In this document: positions 41,861 to 51,642 of the stretch, in pieces | How the letters are laid out: each line of letters opens with the position of its first letter | Position numbering within the stretch: the stretch's first letter is position 1 | DNA from: Hyunsoonleella jejuensis | Lineage (GTDB): Bacteria > Bacteroidota > Bacteroidia > Flavobacteriales > Flavobacteriaceae | DNA: 64,000 nt | NCBI RefSeq assembly: GCF_900111025.1 | Contig: NZ_FOFN01000003.1 | Coordinates: 620,001-684,000 of the forward strand | Direction of reading: 5' to 3' | Program-made: the position numbers and the translations under genes | Notes under the pieces: model-generated | The model's database searches: none | What the model saw: the letters and a program-made list of their open reading frames with translations, nothing else | Told to the model about the DNA's origin: nothing

Positions 41861-42299
41861 TATTTTCAGTAGCTTTATAAGCAATAAAACAAATCAAAAT
41901 TTATTAGATATAAAAAAAAATGTTGTTAACTATTCAGCATAGTTTTGCTTTGTTTTTCATTCGCTCAAAGTCAAACTGTTAAGTTATAGGCGAGTAAGTT
42001 TAAATGTAAAAATATAATTTGTAGAACTCTTATGGGAAACTACATCTTCTTTTCTAGTGGACAGAATAGTTATTCCAAAAGAAGCAAAGCTAAGGGATGT
42101 GCAAAGTATACCTGTGGAAAGGTTTAAGGAAAACAAGTAGATAATACCGCCGAGTTTCCTCAGGAATTTAATAACCATTGAAGAACATTTAGAACAGATT
42201 GTAAGATAGATATTGATTGAAAAAATTACTATAATGTCGGTGGAAAGCAGTACTACCATGTCTTCAACGGAATTGCGCACTAATAAAATCATAATATAA
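41861..42299. other. Gap with decayed coding-like fragments
   Basis: 439 bases. On the plus strand one frame reads like protein from about 42032 (ETTSSFLVDRIVIPKEAK, then LRDVQSIPVERFKENK) up to a stop near 42140; a second fragment (SFLRNLITIEEHLEQIV) follows after stops. These could be a broken gene. The 15-mer TGAAAAAATTACTAT occurs at 42218-42232 and again at 42301-42315, the latter spanning the start of the next gene. No other feature recognised; the minus-strand frame at 41984-42292 looks like a shadow. Confidence 0.35.
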
Positions 42300-43874
42300 A
42301 TGAAAAAATTACTATGTATTATATGTTCAATATTAGTTTTTGGGTGTAAATCTGATAAAACTAAAGTTGACTATTTAGGTATTGTAAATCTTGATGTTAC
42401 TGGGCACAAGGATGCTATCCCTATGTTTGAAAAAGGCCTATTGCTCCTGCATAGTTTTGAATATGACGATGCTAGAGAAGCTTTTAAGGAAGCTCAAAAA
42501 ATTGACCCTAATATGCCGATGGCCTATTGGGGTGAAGCCATGACATACAATCATAGCTTATGGAGAAATCAAAATTATGAAGAAGGGTTTGCTGCAATTC
42601 AAAAAACGAAGTACTTAAATAGATTGAAGGATATAACACCGTTAGAAAATGATTTATTAAAAGCGGCAGAGGTTCTCTATAAACCTAAAACACCCAAGAA
42701 CCACAGAGACTATGATTATATGGAATATTTGCAGAGTCTGAACGAAAAATATCCTGATAATCATGAGGTTGGTGCATTTTATGCGTTATCGTTATTAGGT
42801 TCTGTTTCTGAAGGTAGAAATGATTCCATATATGGTTTGGGAGCAAAAATTGCCGAAAAGATTTTAAAGGAAAATGCTAAGCATCCAGGAGCTTTACATT
42901 ATTTAATTCATTCTTATGATGATGCGAACCATGCGGAATTAGCTTTTGAAGCTGCAAATTCTTATGCTAAGGTTGCACCAGACGCAAGCCACGCTTTACA
43001 TATGCCATCTCATATTTTTGTGGCTCTAGGCATGTGGGATAGGGTTATTGCATCTAATATAGATTCTTATGAAGCAAGTATAAATAGAATGCACGAAAAA
43101 GGATTGGATAATGATGCACGTGGTTACCATGCCTATCATTGGCTTGAGTATGGATACCTTCAAAAACAAGAGCTAGAGAAAGCTGAAAAAATGGTTTGGG
43201 ATATGCAGAAATATTGTACGGAAACACCTTCTAAAAGGGCTAGGGGGCATCTCTTGTTTTTAAAGGGAACGTTTTTGGTAGAGACGGATAATTGGAATCA
43301 TGATATTGCAAATATTGATGTTGATGTTTCTGATTTAAATGTATCACTAAAAGCTCAGAATTATTTTGTGAATGGTATGAAAGCTTTTAAACATAAAAAT
43401 GAAGAGGAGCTTAAAACTATTATTAAAGATTTTGATGAAGAACTGAAAAAAGAAGCTCTTTTGGTACAAAACCTTAGTAATGGTTTTTCGGTTTGTGCAT
43501 CGGTGAACAGGTCTATGCCCGATCAAACAGATTTAGATGAATCTGACGTCATGAAAACACAATTAAATGCAATGCTGTCCTGGTTAAATAATGATATAGA
43601 AACCACAGAAGCACTATTAAAAGAATCTGTAAAACTAGAAGATAAATTGAGCTACAGTTATGGGCCACCTTTTATAAAGAAACCTACTAAAGAGTTATAT
43701 GCCTCTTTTTTAGTATCCCAAAAGCGTTATTATGAGGCCGTTGCCATGTACAGAAGCGCTTTAAAAAGAGGGCCCAAAAGGTTGGTTGCTCTTAAGGGAA
43801 TAAAAGAATCGGCTATTTTAATGAATGACAATAACTTATTGAAAGAAATTAATAGAGTTTTAAGTGATATTTAA
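42300..43874 (+). CDS. TPR-repeat lipoprotein
   Basis: 524 residues. Lipobox VFGC (Cys16). Tetratricopeptide-type helix pairs: residues about 40-105 (FEYDDAREAFKEAQKIDPNM...AYWGEAMTYN), 175-235 (IAEKILKENAKHPGALHYLIH, AFEAANSYAKVAPDASHALH) and 470-515 (RYYEAVAMYRSALKRGPKRL). The HxxH-rich phrases GALHYLIHSYDDANH and HALHMPSHIF are typical of this exported TPR family, known in Bacteroidota and Proteobacteria but without assigned function. Its stop region overlaps the convergent DCC gene by 4 bases. Confidence 0.85.
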   Translation: MKKLLCIICSILVFGCKSDKTKVDYLGIVNLDVTGHKDAIPMFEKGLLLLHSFEYDDAREAFKEAQKIDPNMPMAYWGEAMTYNHSLWRNQNYEEGFAAIQKTKYLNRLKDITPLENDLLKAAEVLYKPKTPKNHRDYDYMEYLQSLNEKYPDNHEVGAFYALSLLGSVSEGRNDSIYGLGAKIAEKILKENAKHPGALHYLIHSYDDANHAELAFEAANSYAKVAPDASHALHMPSHIFVALGMWDRVIASNIDSYEASINRMHEKGLDNDARGYHAYHWLEYGYLQKQELEKAEKMVWDMQKYCTETPSKRARGHLLFLKGTFLVETDNWNHDIANIDVDVSDLNVSLKAQNYFVNGMKAFKHKNEEELKTIIKDFDEELKKEALLVQNLSNGFSVCASVNRSMPDQTDLDESDVMKTQLNAMLSWLNNDIETTEALLKESVKLEDKLSYSYGPPFIKKPTKELYASFLVSQKRYYEAVAMYRSALKRGPKRLVALKGIKESAILMNDNNLLKEINRVLSDI

Positions 43875-44254
43875 AAATTAATAGTGCAAGTTTTAGATCT
43901 ACCAAACCATTTTATTCTATTTCTAGATGCGATTTTGTAAATGCCGTCACGAATCAATTTTGGAATAAAGGCTAACACTGCTGCGACATACCGATACTTA
44001 GGGATTTTAGAAACAATTTTTAAGAACCCATCAGAATGCGTTTTAGGGCCATCAGCATCAATGAGAATTACAGTATCTAATTCCGATGTAGGAAAACCAT
44101 ATGCTTTCAAAAGTTGTTGCCCAATTGGTGATTGAAACGGTGTAAAATGAAACAAATTTTGAGGTGCAAATTTCAAAAGCCAACCCACAACACCATTACA
44201 TAAATTACATTCGCCATCAAAAATTATAATATCTGTAATTGTCTCTTTTTCCAT
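43871..44254 (-). CDS. DCC-family thiol-disulfide oxidoreductase (DUF393)
   Basis: 127 residues. Signature DGECNLCNGVVGWLL near residues 13-27 (D-x-x-C-x-x-C), giving the family its name, followed by FHFTPFQSPIGQQLL and a YRYVAAVLAFIPKLIRD segment with one likely membrane-facing helix. DCC proteins are predicted thioredoxin-like oxidoreductases with unknown substrates. Single gene on the minus strand. Confidence 0.9.
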   Translation of the reverse strand: MEKETITDIIIFDGECNLCNGVVGWLLKFAPQNLFHFTPFQSPIGQQLLKAYGFPTSELDTVILIDADGPKTHSDGFLKIVSKIPKYRYVAAVLAFIPKLIRDGIYKIASRNRIKWFGRSKTCTINF

Positions 44255-44406
44255 AAATTATTGATTTATATAGTTATAGACGCAATGTGGTAGTTTAACT
44301 TTCAAGAAAATGAGATTTTTAGATTTTTTTTATGATTTTAGTCATTCATGATGCTGGTTAAAATTTGTATATTAGATAAGAATTAACCGATAAAAGCAAA
44401 CGGATT

Positions 44407-44706
44407 ATGACAGTAAATTTTCAGTATGTAGATGTGGATGTAAGTGAAACACTTTCAAAATTCACAGAGGAGAAATTGGATAAATTATTTAATAAGTATG
44501 AGTTTTTAATTAGTGCTATGGTGTATTTTAAGCAAGATGAAAAAGACCATAATGCGGGTAAAATTTGCAACATAGAGTTAAGTTTACCCGGGCCAAGACT
44601 TTATGCAACATCTAATGAGCATAATTTTGAAGTTGCGGTGAGAGAAACTATTAGTGATTTGGAACGCCAATTGAAAAAGCGAAAGCAAGTTTTTAAAACA
44701 CACTAA
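44407..44706 (+). CDS. Ribosome hibernation-promoting factor, short form (HPF/RaiA family)
   Basis: 99 residues with the single S30AE/HPF domain: VNFQYVDVDVSETLSKFTEEKLDK, then a beta strand CNIELSLPGPRLYATSNEHNFEVAVRETISDLERQLKKRK. The long-form C-terminal dimerisation domain is missing. It binds the 30S decoding centre and stops translation in stationary phase. The next gene, rlmH, is convergent, and its stop codon directly abuts this one. Confidence 0.9.
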   Translation: MTVNFQYVDVDVSETLSKFTEEKLDKLFNKYEFLISAMVYFKQDEKDHNAGKICNIELSLPGPRLYATSNEHNFEVAVRETISDLERQLKKRKQVFKTH

Positions 44707-45180
44707 TTAACGATGGTGATAAGGCTCATTTTTTAGTATAGTGAAGCCGCGATACAATTGTTCAATAAAAAATAAGCGTACCATTTGATGGGAAAATGTC
44801 ATTTTAGATAATGATATTTTCCCATTAGCTTTTTTATACAAATCCTGAGAAAAACCATAAGGTCCACCAATAACAAATACTAACTGTTTAATGCCCGAGT
44901 TCATATGCTTCTGCAGATAATCTGAAAACGCTACAGAATTAAATTGTTTACCATTTTCATCTAATAGTATTAAGGCATCAGTTGGGATTAACTTATTTAG
45001 AATTAGCTCGCCTTCTTTTTGTTTCTGCTCGTTTTCACTAAGGTGTTTTACTTTCTTTAAGTCGGGAATTACTTCAAATTCAAACTTAATATAATGTTTT
45101 AGTCTATTGCTATAAATGTCTATTAAAGCGTTAAGGTCTTCGTTATCAGTTTTGCCAATGGCGAGTAGTTTTATTGTCAT
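44707..45180 (-). CDS. rlmH: 23S rRNA (pseudouridine1915-N3)-methyltransferase RlmH
   Basis: 157 residues, SPOUT methyltransferase. Motifs: LLAIGKTDNEDLNALI, LLDENGKQFNSVAFSDYLQ, the SAM-binding FVIGGPYGF and the end MTFSHQMVRLFFIEQLYRGFTI...EPYHH. Full length, all typical residues present. Methylates position N3 of pseudouridine 1915 in the 70S ribosome. Confidence 0.97.
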   Translation of the reverse strand: MTIKLLAIGKTDNEDLNALIDIYSNRLKHYIKFEFEVIPDLKKVKHLSENEQKQKEGELILNKLIPTDALILLDENGKQFNSVAFSDYLQKHMNSGIKQLVFVIGGPYGFSQDLYKKANGKISLSKMTFSHQMVRLFFIEQLYRGFTILKNEPYHHR

Positions 45181-45268
45181 GTTTCTAAATTACATATTCT
45201 TAATATTTATCATATTAATATTTTACAGCAATAAAACTAAAAAATTCGTAATTTCATATTCCATTTAT

Positions 45269-45276
45269 TATTTTTG
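45269..45276 (+). promoter_or_regulatory. -7 box of nadC
   Basis: TATTTTTG, exact TAnnTTTG match, ending 14 bases before the nadC ATG; no clear -33 element. Confidence 0.55.
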
Positions 45277-45290
45277 TCCAAATTCCTAAT

Positions 45291-46151
45291 ATGATCACAA
45301 AAGAGTATTTTGAAAAAGAGGTAGCATACATTATAGAAAATGCTATTAGAGAAGACGTTGGCGATGGCGACCACAGCTCGTTAGCTTGCATTCCAGAAAA
45401 CGCAAGAGGTAGAGCAAAACTTTTGGTTAAAGATAAAGGGGTGATTGCTGGTGTAAACTTTGCAAAACGCGTTTTTGAGTATGTAGATAAGCGTCTTAGG
45501 GTTGAAGTAAAAATTGAAGATGGTACGCCCGTATCATTTGGTGATATCGTACTTTATGTTGAAGGGCCTTCACAATCTATTTTAAAAGCAGAACGTACAC
45601 TTTTAAATGCTATGCAGCGCATGAGCGCCATTGCAACAAAAACTAGAAGTTTTGTGGAATTGCTTAAAGGGACAAAAACCCAAATTTTAGATACACGTAA
45701 AACTACTCCTGGTATTAGGGTTTTGGAAAAATGGGCAGTTCAAATTGGTGGAGGAAAAAACCATAGGTTTGCACTTTATGATATGATTATGCTAAAAGAT
45801 AATCATATAGATTTTGCCGGTGGAATTACGAAAGCCATTGATATGACTAAGGCTTATTTAGCCGAAACTGGTAAAAATCTACAAATTATGGTCGAGGCAA
45901 GAGATTTAACAGAGGTTAAGGAAATTTTACAGAGCGATGGCATTTATCGTATTTTATTAGATAATTTTGATTACGAAGATACTAGGAAAGCTGTTGAAAT
46001 GATAGGGGACAAGTGCCTTACAGAATCTTCTGGTAATATTAATGAAACAACTATTAGGCATTATGCAGAATGCGGCGTAGATTATATTTCTTGTGGTGCA
46101 TTGACACATTCTGTACATAATATGGATTTAAGCTTGAAAGCAGTTAAGTAG
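45291..46151 (+). CDS. nadC: Nicotinate-nucleotide diphosphorylase (carboxylating)
   Basis: Makes nicotinate mononucleotide from quinolinate and PRPP in de novo NAD synthesis. 286 residues. Motifs: AIREDVGDGDHSS, RTLLNAMQRMSAIAT, TQILDTRKTTPGIRVLEKWA, GGGKNHRFALYDMIMLKDNH and LLDNFDYED, with the closing CGVDYISCGALTHS. Complete. No nadA or nadB is in the window. It is followed by the YihY gene. Confidence 0.96.
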   Translation: MITKEYFEKEVAYIIENAIREDVGDGDHSSLACIPENARGRAKLLVKDKGVIAGVNFAKRVFEYVDKRLRVEVKIEDGTPVSFGDIVLYVEGPSQSILKAERTLLNAMQRMSAIATKTRSFVELLKGTKTQILDTRKTTPGIRVLEKWAVQIGGGKNHRFALYDMIMLKDNHIDFAGGITKAIDMTKAYLAETGKNLQIMVEARDLTEVKEILQSDGIYRILLDNFDYEDTRKAVEMIGDKCLTESSGNINETTIRHYAECGVDYISCGALTHSVHNMDLSLKAVK

Positions 46152-46251
46152 TTTAAATTTTCTTTTTATTTCTGAAACAATCATTAAGGTTAGTGCTGCT
46201 ATTTTTTTAACTTGCATCAAAAGTAAGTTATGCTTAAAATAATGGTGATTA

Positions 46252-47205
46252 ATGACGAAACTTATTGAGGACAAACTAGATAAAATTCCAGTAATAAATA
46301 TCTTAGTTAAGTTTTTAAAACAAATTAAACTTCCAGGTTTTGAAGGGTTGTCTATTTACGACCTATTGGAGCTTTATATGATGGGTATAGTGAAAGGGGC
46401 ACTTACAACAAGAGCTAGTGCAATCGCTTTTAGTTTTTTCACTGCTATTTTCCCTTTTCTGCTCTTTGTTATTATTCTTATTCCTTATGTACCTATTGAT
46501 AATTTTCAAAATGAATTTTTAGATTTCTTAAATTCATTTCTACCACCACAAACTTCCGATTTCTTTTTTTCAAATATTTTTGAAAATATAAGTGGAGGAA
46601 GCGCTGGGGCGGGCTTAATATCTTCGGTGTTTTTACTTTCAATGCTCTTAATGGCAAATGGTGTTAATGCTGTTTTTTCTGGTTTTGAAAATTCCTATCA
46701 TGAACAATTAACTCGAAATGTATTTCAGCAGTATATGTACGCATTGGGTATTGCATTAATACTGGCCGTTCTAGTGATGCTTACTGTAGCTGTTTTTGGT
46801 TATTTTCAGATTTATATATTAGGGCCTATTTATGAAAGTTTTAGTGGTGAAGTATTAGCTGATGAAAAAGGTTTGGGATGGATTATCTTTGCAAAGTACA
46901 TGTTCTTTATTATCATGGTGTATCTCGCAACCGCAACACTTTACTATTTTGGAACCAAAGAGGGTAAGAATGCACGTTTCTTTTCTATTGGAGCCTTACT
47001 CACCACATTGTTAATTATTCTAACCTCTTATTTGTTCGGTATTTATATCGATAATTTTTCAAAATATAATGAACTATATGGTTCTATAGGCGCCTTGTTA
47101 ATTCTTTTATTATATCTATGGCTAAATGCAAATATTTTATTATTAGGTTATGAATTAAATGCCTCTTTAATTTTTTTAAGAAAATTTAGAAATAATGAAG
47201 AATAG
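46252..47205 (+). CDS. YihY/BrkB-family membrane protein
   Basis: 317 residues, about six membrane helices: FKGALTTRASAIAFSFFTAIFPFLLFVII opening with the family's R-A-S-A-I-A-F-SFF... motif, then GLISSVFLLSMLLMANGVNAVFSGF, and a C-terminal GSIGALLILLLYLWLNANILLLG. YihY/UPF0761 proteins were once confused with RNase BN; function is unknown and a role in envelope processes is suspected. The DUF2147 gene overlaps its end by 11 bases. Confidence 0.92.
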   Translation: MTKLIEDKLDKIPVINILVKFLKQIKLPGFEGLSIYDLLELYMMGIVKGALTTRASAIAFSFFTAIFPFLLFVIILIPYVPIDNFQNEFLDFLNSFLPPQTSDFFFSNIFENISGGSAGAGLISSVFLLSMLLMANGVNAVFSGFENSYHEQLTRNVFQQYMYALGIALILAVLVMLTVAVFGYFQIYILGPIYESFSGEVLADEKGLGWIIFAKYMFFIIMVYLATATLYYFGTKEGKNARFFSIGALLTTLLIILTSYLFGIYIDNFSKYNELYGSIGALLILLLYLWLNANILLLGYELNASLIFLRKFRNNEE

Positions 47206-47623
47206 ATTATTTATCATGGTATTGTTTTTAGTGTGTTACAGTGTTGATGCTCAAGACATTTTTGGCAAATGGAAAACCATTGATGATGAAACAGGAGAGG
47301 CAAAATCCATCGTTAATATTTATAAAGAAAATGGTAAGGTGTTCGGTAAAATAGTTGATATTGTAAATCCTGAACGTAAAGATGCCATTTGCGATAAATG
47401 TGAAGGCGAGGATAAAAACAAGCCCATTATCGGTTTTGTGTTAATTAGAAACTTACAGAAAGATGGTCGCTATTATGAAGGCGGTACTATTTTCGATCCT
47501 CAAAAAGGAAAACAATATAAATGCCGAATAGGTCTAGATGCTGATAATGAAGATTTACTTCAAGTTAGAGGTTATGTGGCCTTTTTCTATGCTACGCAAT
47601 ATTGGGAACGTATTAAAGGATAA
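47195..47623 (+). CDS. DUF2147 exported protein
   Basis: 142 residues with a Sec signal (cleaved after SVDAQ). DUF2147: GKWKTIDDETGEAKSIVNIY, a C-x-x-C pair in DAICDKCEGEDKN, EGGTIFDPQKGKQYKCRIGL and the end LQVRGYVAFFYATQYWERI. Beta-barrel-like small periplasmic protein, lipocalin-like in fold, with no known function. The 11-base overlap with the YihY gene suggests translational coupling. Confidence 0.92.
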   Translation: MKNRLFIMVLFLVCYSVDAQDIFGKWKTIDDETGEAKSIVNIYKENGKVFGKIVDIVNPERKDAICDKCEGEDKNKPIIGFVLIRNLQKDGRYYEGGTIFDPQKGKQYKCRIGLDADNEDLLQVRGYVAFFYATQYWERIKG

Positions 47624-47643
47624 CTAAAACATAACGCCTCAAT

Positions 47644-50094
47644 TTGTCGCACTTTATCGATGTCATATTACCAATTCCACTTCAGAAACTATTCACGTAT
47701 AGTATAACTTCTGCTGAAGCTGAGTTTCTGAAAGCCGGAATGCGCGTTTCTGTACCTTTTGGAAAAACAAAAATATATACAGGAATTGTTTATAGGATTC
47801 ATAATGAAAACCCATTGATCTATGAGGCCAAAGACATTCATCAAATTTTAGATGAAGCGCCTCTGGTAACCTCTATTCAGTTGAAATTTTGGGAATGGCT
47901 TGCTAAGTATTATATGTGCACCTTAGGAGACGTCATGCGAGCGGCGCTGCCAAATGCGTTTATTTTGGAAAGTGAAACTATATTGACCAAAACAACTCAA
48001 CAACTTAATGATGAAGATTTAAAGGATGATGAGTTTTTAGTATATGAGGCGTTGCACCATCAATCTTCTTTAAAGGTGCAGGATGTGATAAGTATTTTGG
48101 ACAAGAAAAGCGTGCTTCCGGTTATTAAACGATTAATTGATAAAAATGCTATTTCAGTTCAAGAAGAGGTTTTTGAAAAGTATAAACCAAAGTTGGTGCG
48201 TTATGTAAAATTGAATTCAAACTATACTTCAGAAGAGCGTTTACAACATCTATTGGAAGATTTGAGCAGAGCACCAAAACAGCGGCAAGTGGTGATGACC
48301 TTGTTCATGCTATCCTCAAAACATAAAAAACCTATAAAAGTTTCAGAATTACAATCGGAAAGTGATGCGTCTTCGCCTATTATAAAAGCTTTAATTGATA
48401 AGGAGATTTTAGAAGAATACCATATTCAAACAGATAGGGTAGTGTATTCAGGTGCAGCGAATGAAGCTTCAAAACGGTTAAATGAGTATCAAGACAAAGC
48501 GCTTTCAGAAATAAAATCAGAATTTAAAACCCATCATACTACTTTATTGCATGGGGTGACATCCTCCGGAAAAACAGAAATTTACGTAAAGCTTATTGAA
48601 GATGCGCTAGATAAGGGAAAACAAGTGCTTTATTTGTTGCCTGAGATTGCTTTAACCACACAATTAGTTTCTAGGTTGCAAAATTACTTCGGGGAAAAAG
48701 TGTCTATATTCCATTCCAAATATTCCTCTCATGAGCGCGTTGAGGTATGGAATAATGTTTTGAACAACTCCCATAAAGCCCAAATTGTACTTGGGGCTCG
48801 TTCTTCAGTGTTGTTGCCATTTACAAACCTTGGATTAATTATTGTCGACGAAGAGCACGAACAGTCCTTCAAACAATTTGATCCTGCCCCGCGGTATCAT
48901 GCAAGAGACGCTGCAATTGTTTTGGCGCACATGCATAATGCTAAGACGTTACTAGGTTCTGCTACACCTAGTTTAGAAAGCTATTTTAATGCACAACAAC
49001 ATCGCTATGGTTTTGTAGAATTAAAGCATAGGTACAATAATGTATTAATGCCAGAAATTGAGTTGGTAGATATAAAGGATAAGCACAAGCGCAAACATAT
49101 GAAAGGCCATTTTAGCGACAGATTAATCGAGGAAATGGAAGAGACACTTTCAGAAGGACATCAAATTATATTGTTTCAAAACCGACGCGGATTTTCGCCG
49201 ATTATCGAGTGTAATACGTGTGGGCATGCACCGCAGTGTCCTAATTGCGATGTCAGCTTAACGTACCATCAATATAGAAATCAGTTGCGCTGTCATTATT
49301 GTGGTTACAATACGGCGATGCATAAAACATGTAATGCTTGCGGAAGTCCAGAGTTAGATAATAAGGGTTTTGGTACAGAGCAAATAGAAGAGGAGGTAAA
49401 AGTATTGTTCCCAGAGCATAATGTAGCGCGTATGGATTTGGATACTACCCGTGGGAAATATGGTTACGAAAAAATAATTACGGCCTTAGAACAACAAGAG
49501 ATTGATATTTTGGTGGGTACACAAATGCTTACAAAAGGACTAGACTTTAGAAATGTAAAATTGGTAGGGGTAATGAATGCGGACAATATGCTGAATTTCC
49601 CAGATTTTAGAGCACACGAACGTAGTTTTCAATTAATTATGCAAGTTTCTGGTAGAGCAGGAAGAACGGATAAGCGCGGAAAGGTTTTGGTACAAACCTA
49701 TAATCCGTATCATAATATTTTGCAGCAAGTATCTTCTAACAATTATGAAGCGATGTTTAAAGAGCAAATGGATGAACGGTTTAATTATAAATATCCGCCA
49801 GTTTACAAACAGATAAAAATCACCTTAAAACACAAGGATTATAATAGGGTAGAGCAGGCTTCTATTTGGTTAGGCAAGTCATTACGGCAAGTGTTTGCAC
49901 ATAATGTCTTAGGACCAGAGTCGCCACCTGTATCAAGAATTCGTAATCAGTTTTATAAAAATATCTTGGTAAAAATCCCTAAGAAGCAATCCTTATCAAA
50001 AACAAAAGAAGCTATCATTAAAATAAACAATAGCTTCTATAGTATAAAAGATTTTCGGTCGGTTAAAATAATTTTAAATGTCGATAATTATTAG
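47644..50094 (+). CDS. priA: Primosomal protein N' (replication restart helicase PriA)
   Basis: 816 residues. N-terminal DNA-binding domain (FIDVILPIPLQKLFTYS, SVPFGKTKIYTGIVY), helicase with Walker A GVTSSGKT (304-311) and DEEH (402-405), then the zinc domain with eight cysteines (CNTCGHAPQCPNCDVS and CHYCGY, CNACGSPE) and motifs ILVGTQMLTKGLDFRNV and QVSGRAGR. The start is TTG at 47644 (MSHFIDVILPIPL), 20 bases after the DUF2147 stop; no ATG is available at this place. It ends 1 base before the convergent LytTR regulator. Confidence 0.96.
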   Translation: MSHFIDVILPIPLQKLFTYSITSAEAEFLKAGMRVSVPFGKTKIYTGIVYRIHNENPLIYEAKDIHQILDEAPLVTSIQLKFWEWLAKYYMCTLGDVMRAALPNAFILESETILTKTTQQLNDEDLKDDEFLVYEALHHQSSLKVQDVISILDKKSVLPVIKRLIDKNAISVQEEVFEKYKPKLVRYVKLNSNYTSEERLQHLLEDLSRAPKQRQVVMTLFMLSSKHKKPIKVSELQSESDASSPIIKALIDKEILEEYHIQTDRVVYSGAANEASKRLNEYQDKALSEIKSEFKTHHTTLLHGVTSSGKTEIYVKLIEDALDKGKQVLYLLPEIALTTQLVSRLQNYFGEKVSIFHSKYSSHERVEVWNNVLNNSHKAQIVLGARSSVLLPFTNLGLIIVDEEHEQSFKQFDPAPRYHARDAAIVLAHMHNAKTLLGSATPSLESYFNAQQHRYGFVELKHRYNNVLMPEIELVDIKDKHKRKHMKGHFSDRLIEEMEETLSEGHQIILFQNRRGFSPIIECNTCGHAPQCPNCDVSLTYHQYRNQLRCHYCGYNTAMHKTCNACGSPELDNKGFGTEQIEEEVKVLFPEHNVARMDLDTTRGKYGYEKIITALEQQEIDILVGTQMLTKGLDFRNVKLVGVMNADNMLNFPDFRAHERSFQLIMQVSGRAGRTDKRGKVLVQTYNPYHNILQQVSSNNYEAMFKEQMDERFNYKYPPVYKQIKITLKHKDYNRVEQASIWLGKSLRQVFAHNVLGPESPPVSRIRNQFYKNILVKIPKKQSLSKTKEAIIKINNSFYSIKDFRSVKIILNVDNY

Positions 50095-50095
50095 T

Positions 50096-50791
50096 TTAAA
50101 TGTTATTTAACGCATCTACCAATTGTGTCTTTTTGTTTCGGCTTAACGGAATTTCGTAAGCACCAACCTCCACATTCTTACTGTTAAATCTGTCAATTTT
50201 ATCAAGATTTACAATATACGATTTATGGATTCTTAAAAATTTGTTTTCTGGCAATTCTGCCTCAAAAGCTTTCATTGTAGATAATACAACCAAGCTTGTT
50301 TCTTCGGTAACTAATTTTACATAATCACCAAGAGCTTCTATCCACTTAATGTCCTTAATGTAAACTTTACGTTTTTTAAGATTACTCTTTACAAAAATAT
50401 GCTCACCTTCTTCCTCATGGAAATCTAGTGTTAATTTATGTTGTTCTAGAGCTTTTTCAACAGAAGTGTTAAAACGTTCTTTGGTAATTGGTTTGTGTAA
50501 ATAATCGGTAGCATCGTAATTAAATGCTTTAAAAGCATATTCGGTTTTACCGGTTACAAAAATAATTTGGGGTTTTTTGTTCAATACGTCTAGAAGTTCA
50601 AAACCATTTAGCACTGGCATTTCAATGTCTAAAAAGATTAAGTCTACTTGATGCGTATTTAAACCATTTTTTGTTTCGAGTGCGCTACTGTACTCAGCTA
50701 TTAAGTTTAGTGAAGGGTGATTTTCTACTAACTTAACAATGGAGAGACGTTGTATCGCTGAATCGTCTACTACTACACAGTTTAAAGTCAT
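50096..50791 (-). CDS. LytTR-family response regulator
   Basis: 231 residues: receiver domain with acidic D9-D10, phospho-acceptor D55 (LIFLDIEMPVLNGFEL) and a lysine in LHKPIT; then a LytTR DNA-binding domain from about 130 (SNLKKRKVYIKDIKWIEALGDYVKLV and RIHKSYIVNLDKIDRF). The histidine kinase partner is not adjacent. Single gene, convergent with priA. Confidence 0.94.
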   Translation of the reverse strand: MTLNCVVVDDSAIQRLSIVKLVENHPSLNLIAEYSSALETKNGLNTHQVDLIFLDIEMPVLNGFELLDVLNKKPQIIFVTGKTEYAFKAFNYDATDYLHKPITKERFNTSVEKALEQHKLTLDFHEEEGEHIFVKSNLKKRKVYIKDIKWIEALGDYVKLVTEETSLVVLSTMKAFEAELPENKFLRIHKSYIVNLDKIDRFNSKNVEVGAYEIPLSRNKKTQLVDALNNI

Positions 50792-50930
50792 AACATTTTA
50801 TATTATTTCGGTTAAGATATCGACAATAGTACGATAAATTCCGCTAAAAACCAAAAATCATCGGTAAAATACATATTTTAACACAATATTAACAACTTGA
50901 ACTTACTGTTAATTTAATCTTGAGAAAGTG

Positions 50931-50960
50931 TTGTAATATAGTAAAAAATGGTTATTTTTG
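50931..50960 (+). promoter_or_regulatory. Promoter of the rpsF-rpsR-rplI operon
   Basis: TTG (50931-50933) and TATTTTTG (50953-50960), 19-base spacer, 31 bases before the rpsF ATG. A clear Bacteroidota-type promoter. Confidence 0.7.
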
Positions 50961-50991
50961 CAGCCAATTTTTAACAATAAAATAGATTTTT

Positions 50992-51330
50992 ATGAATCAT
51001 TATGAAACTGTTTTCATCTTAAATCCCGTTTTATCTGATGATCAGATAAAGGAAACAGTAAAGAAGTACGAAGATTTTCTCGTTTCTAACGGTGCTAAGA
51101 TGATATCCAAAGAAGATTGGGGGCTTAAGAAATTGGCATACCCTATCCAAAACAAAAAAAGTGGTTTTTATCACTTATTTGAGTACCAAGTTGCCGGTGA
51201 GGTAATTGATGCACTAGAAGTTGAGTTTAGACGTGATGAGCGTTTTATGCGTTACTTAACTGTGAAATTAGACAAGCACGCTGTTGCTTGGGCTGAAAGA
51301 AGAAGAGAAAAACTTAAAGCAAAAGCATAA
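50992..51330 (+). CDS. rpsF: Ribosomal protein bS6
   Basis: 112 residues, full length. [18 protein letters not shown], a [22 protein letters not shown] strand and a [14 protein letters not shown] end. Part of the 30S subunit, where it binds bS18. First gene of the conserved rpsF-rpsR-rplI unit, 2 bases before rpsR. Confidence 0.97.
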   Translation: MNHYETVFILNPVLSDDQIKETVKKYEDFLVSNGAKMISKEDWGLKKLAYPIQNKKSGFYHLFEYQVAGEVIDALEVEFRRDERFMRYLTVKLDKHAVAWAERRREKLKAKA

Positions 51331-51332
51331 TT

Positions 51333-51629
51333 ATGGCAACTATTGAACAACAATCAAAAGGCAAAAAAGACGGAGAAATCAGGTATTTAACTCCGCTTAA
51401 TATAGAGACAAATAAGCAAAAGAAATATTGCCGTTTTAAAAAGTCTGGTATCAAGTATGTAGATTATAAAGATCCAGATTGGTTATTGAGTTTCGTCAAC
51501 GAGCAAGGTAAAATTTTACCAAGACGTTTAACTGGTACATCTTTAAAGTACCAACGTAAGGTGTCTGTTGCTGTAAAAAGAGCACGTCACTTAGCTTTAA
51601 TGCCATACGTAGCAGATTTATTAAAATAA
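51333..51629 (+). CDS. rpsR: Ribosomal protein bS18
   Basis: 98 residues; bS18 core [21 protein letters not shown], then [32 protein letters not shown]. The N-terminal extension [20 protein letters not shown] is normal for Bacteroidota. Forms a heterodimer with bS6 in the 30S platform. 13 bases before rplI. Confidence 0.98.
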   Translation: MATIEQQSKGKKDGEIRYLTPLNIETNKQKKYCRFKKSGIKYVDYKDPDWLLSFVNEQGKILPRRLTGTSLKYQRKVSVAVKRARHLALMPYVADLLK

Positions 51630-51642
51630 AACAATCATAACA

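Noticed and set aside
41984-42292. Minus-strand 102-codon frame in the gap before the TPR lipoprotein gene
   Set aside because: Sequence is low-complexity, rich in L, S and I, has no motif or clear start, and the opposite strand shows more protein-like fragments.
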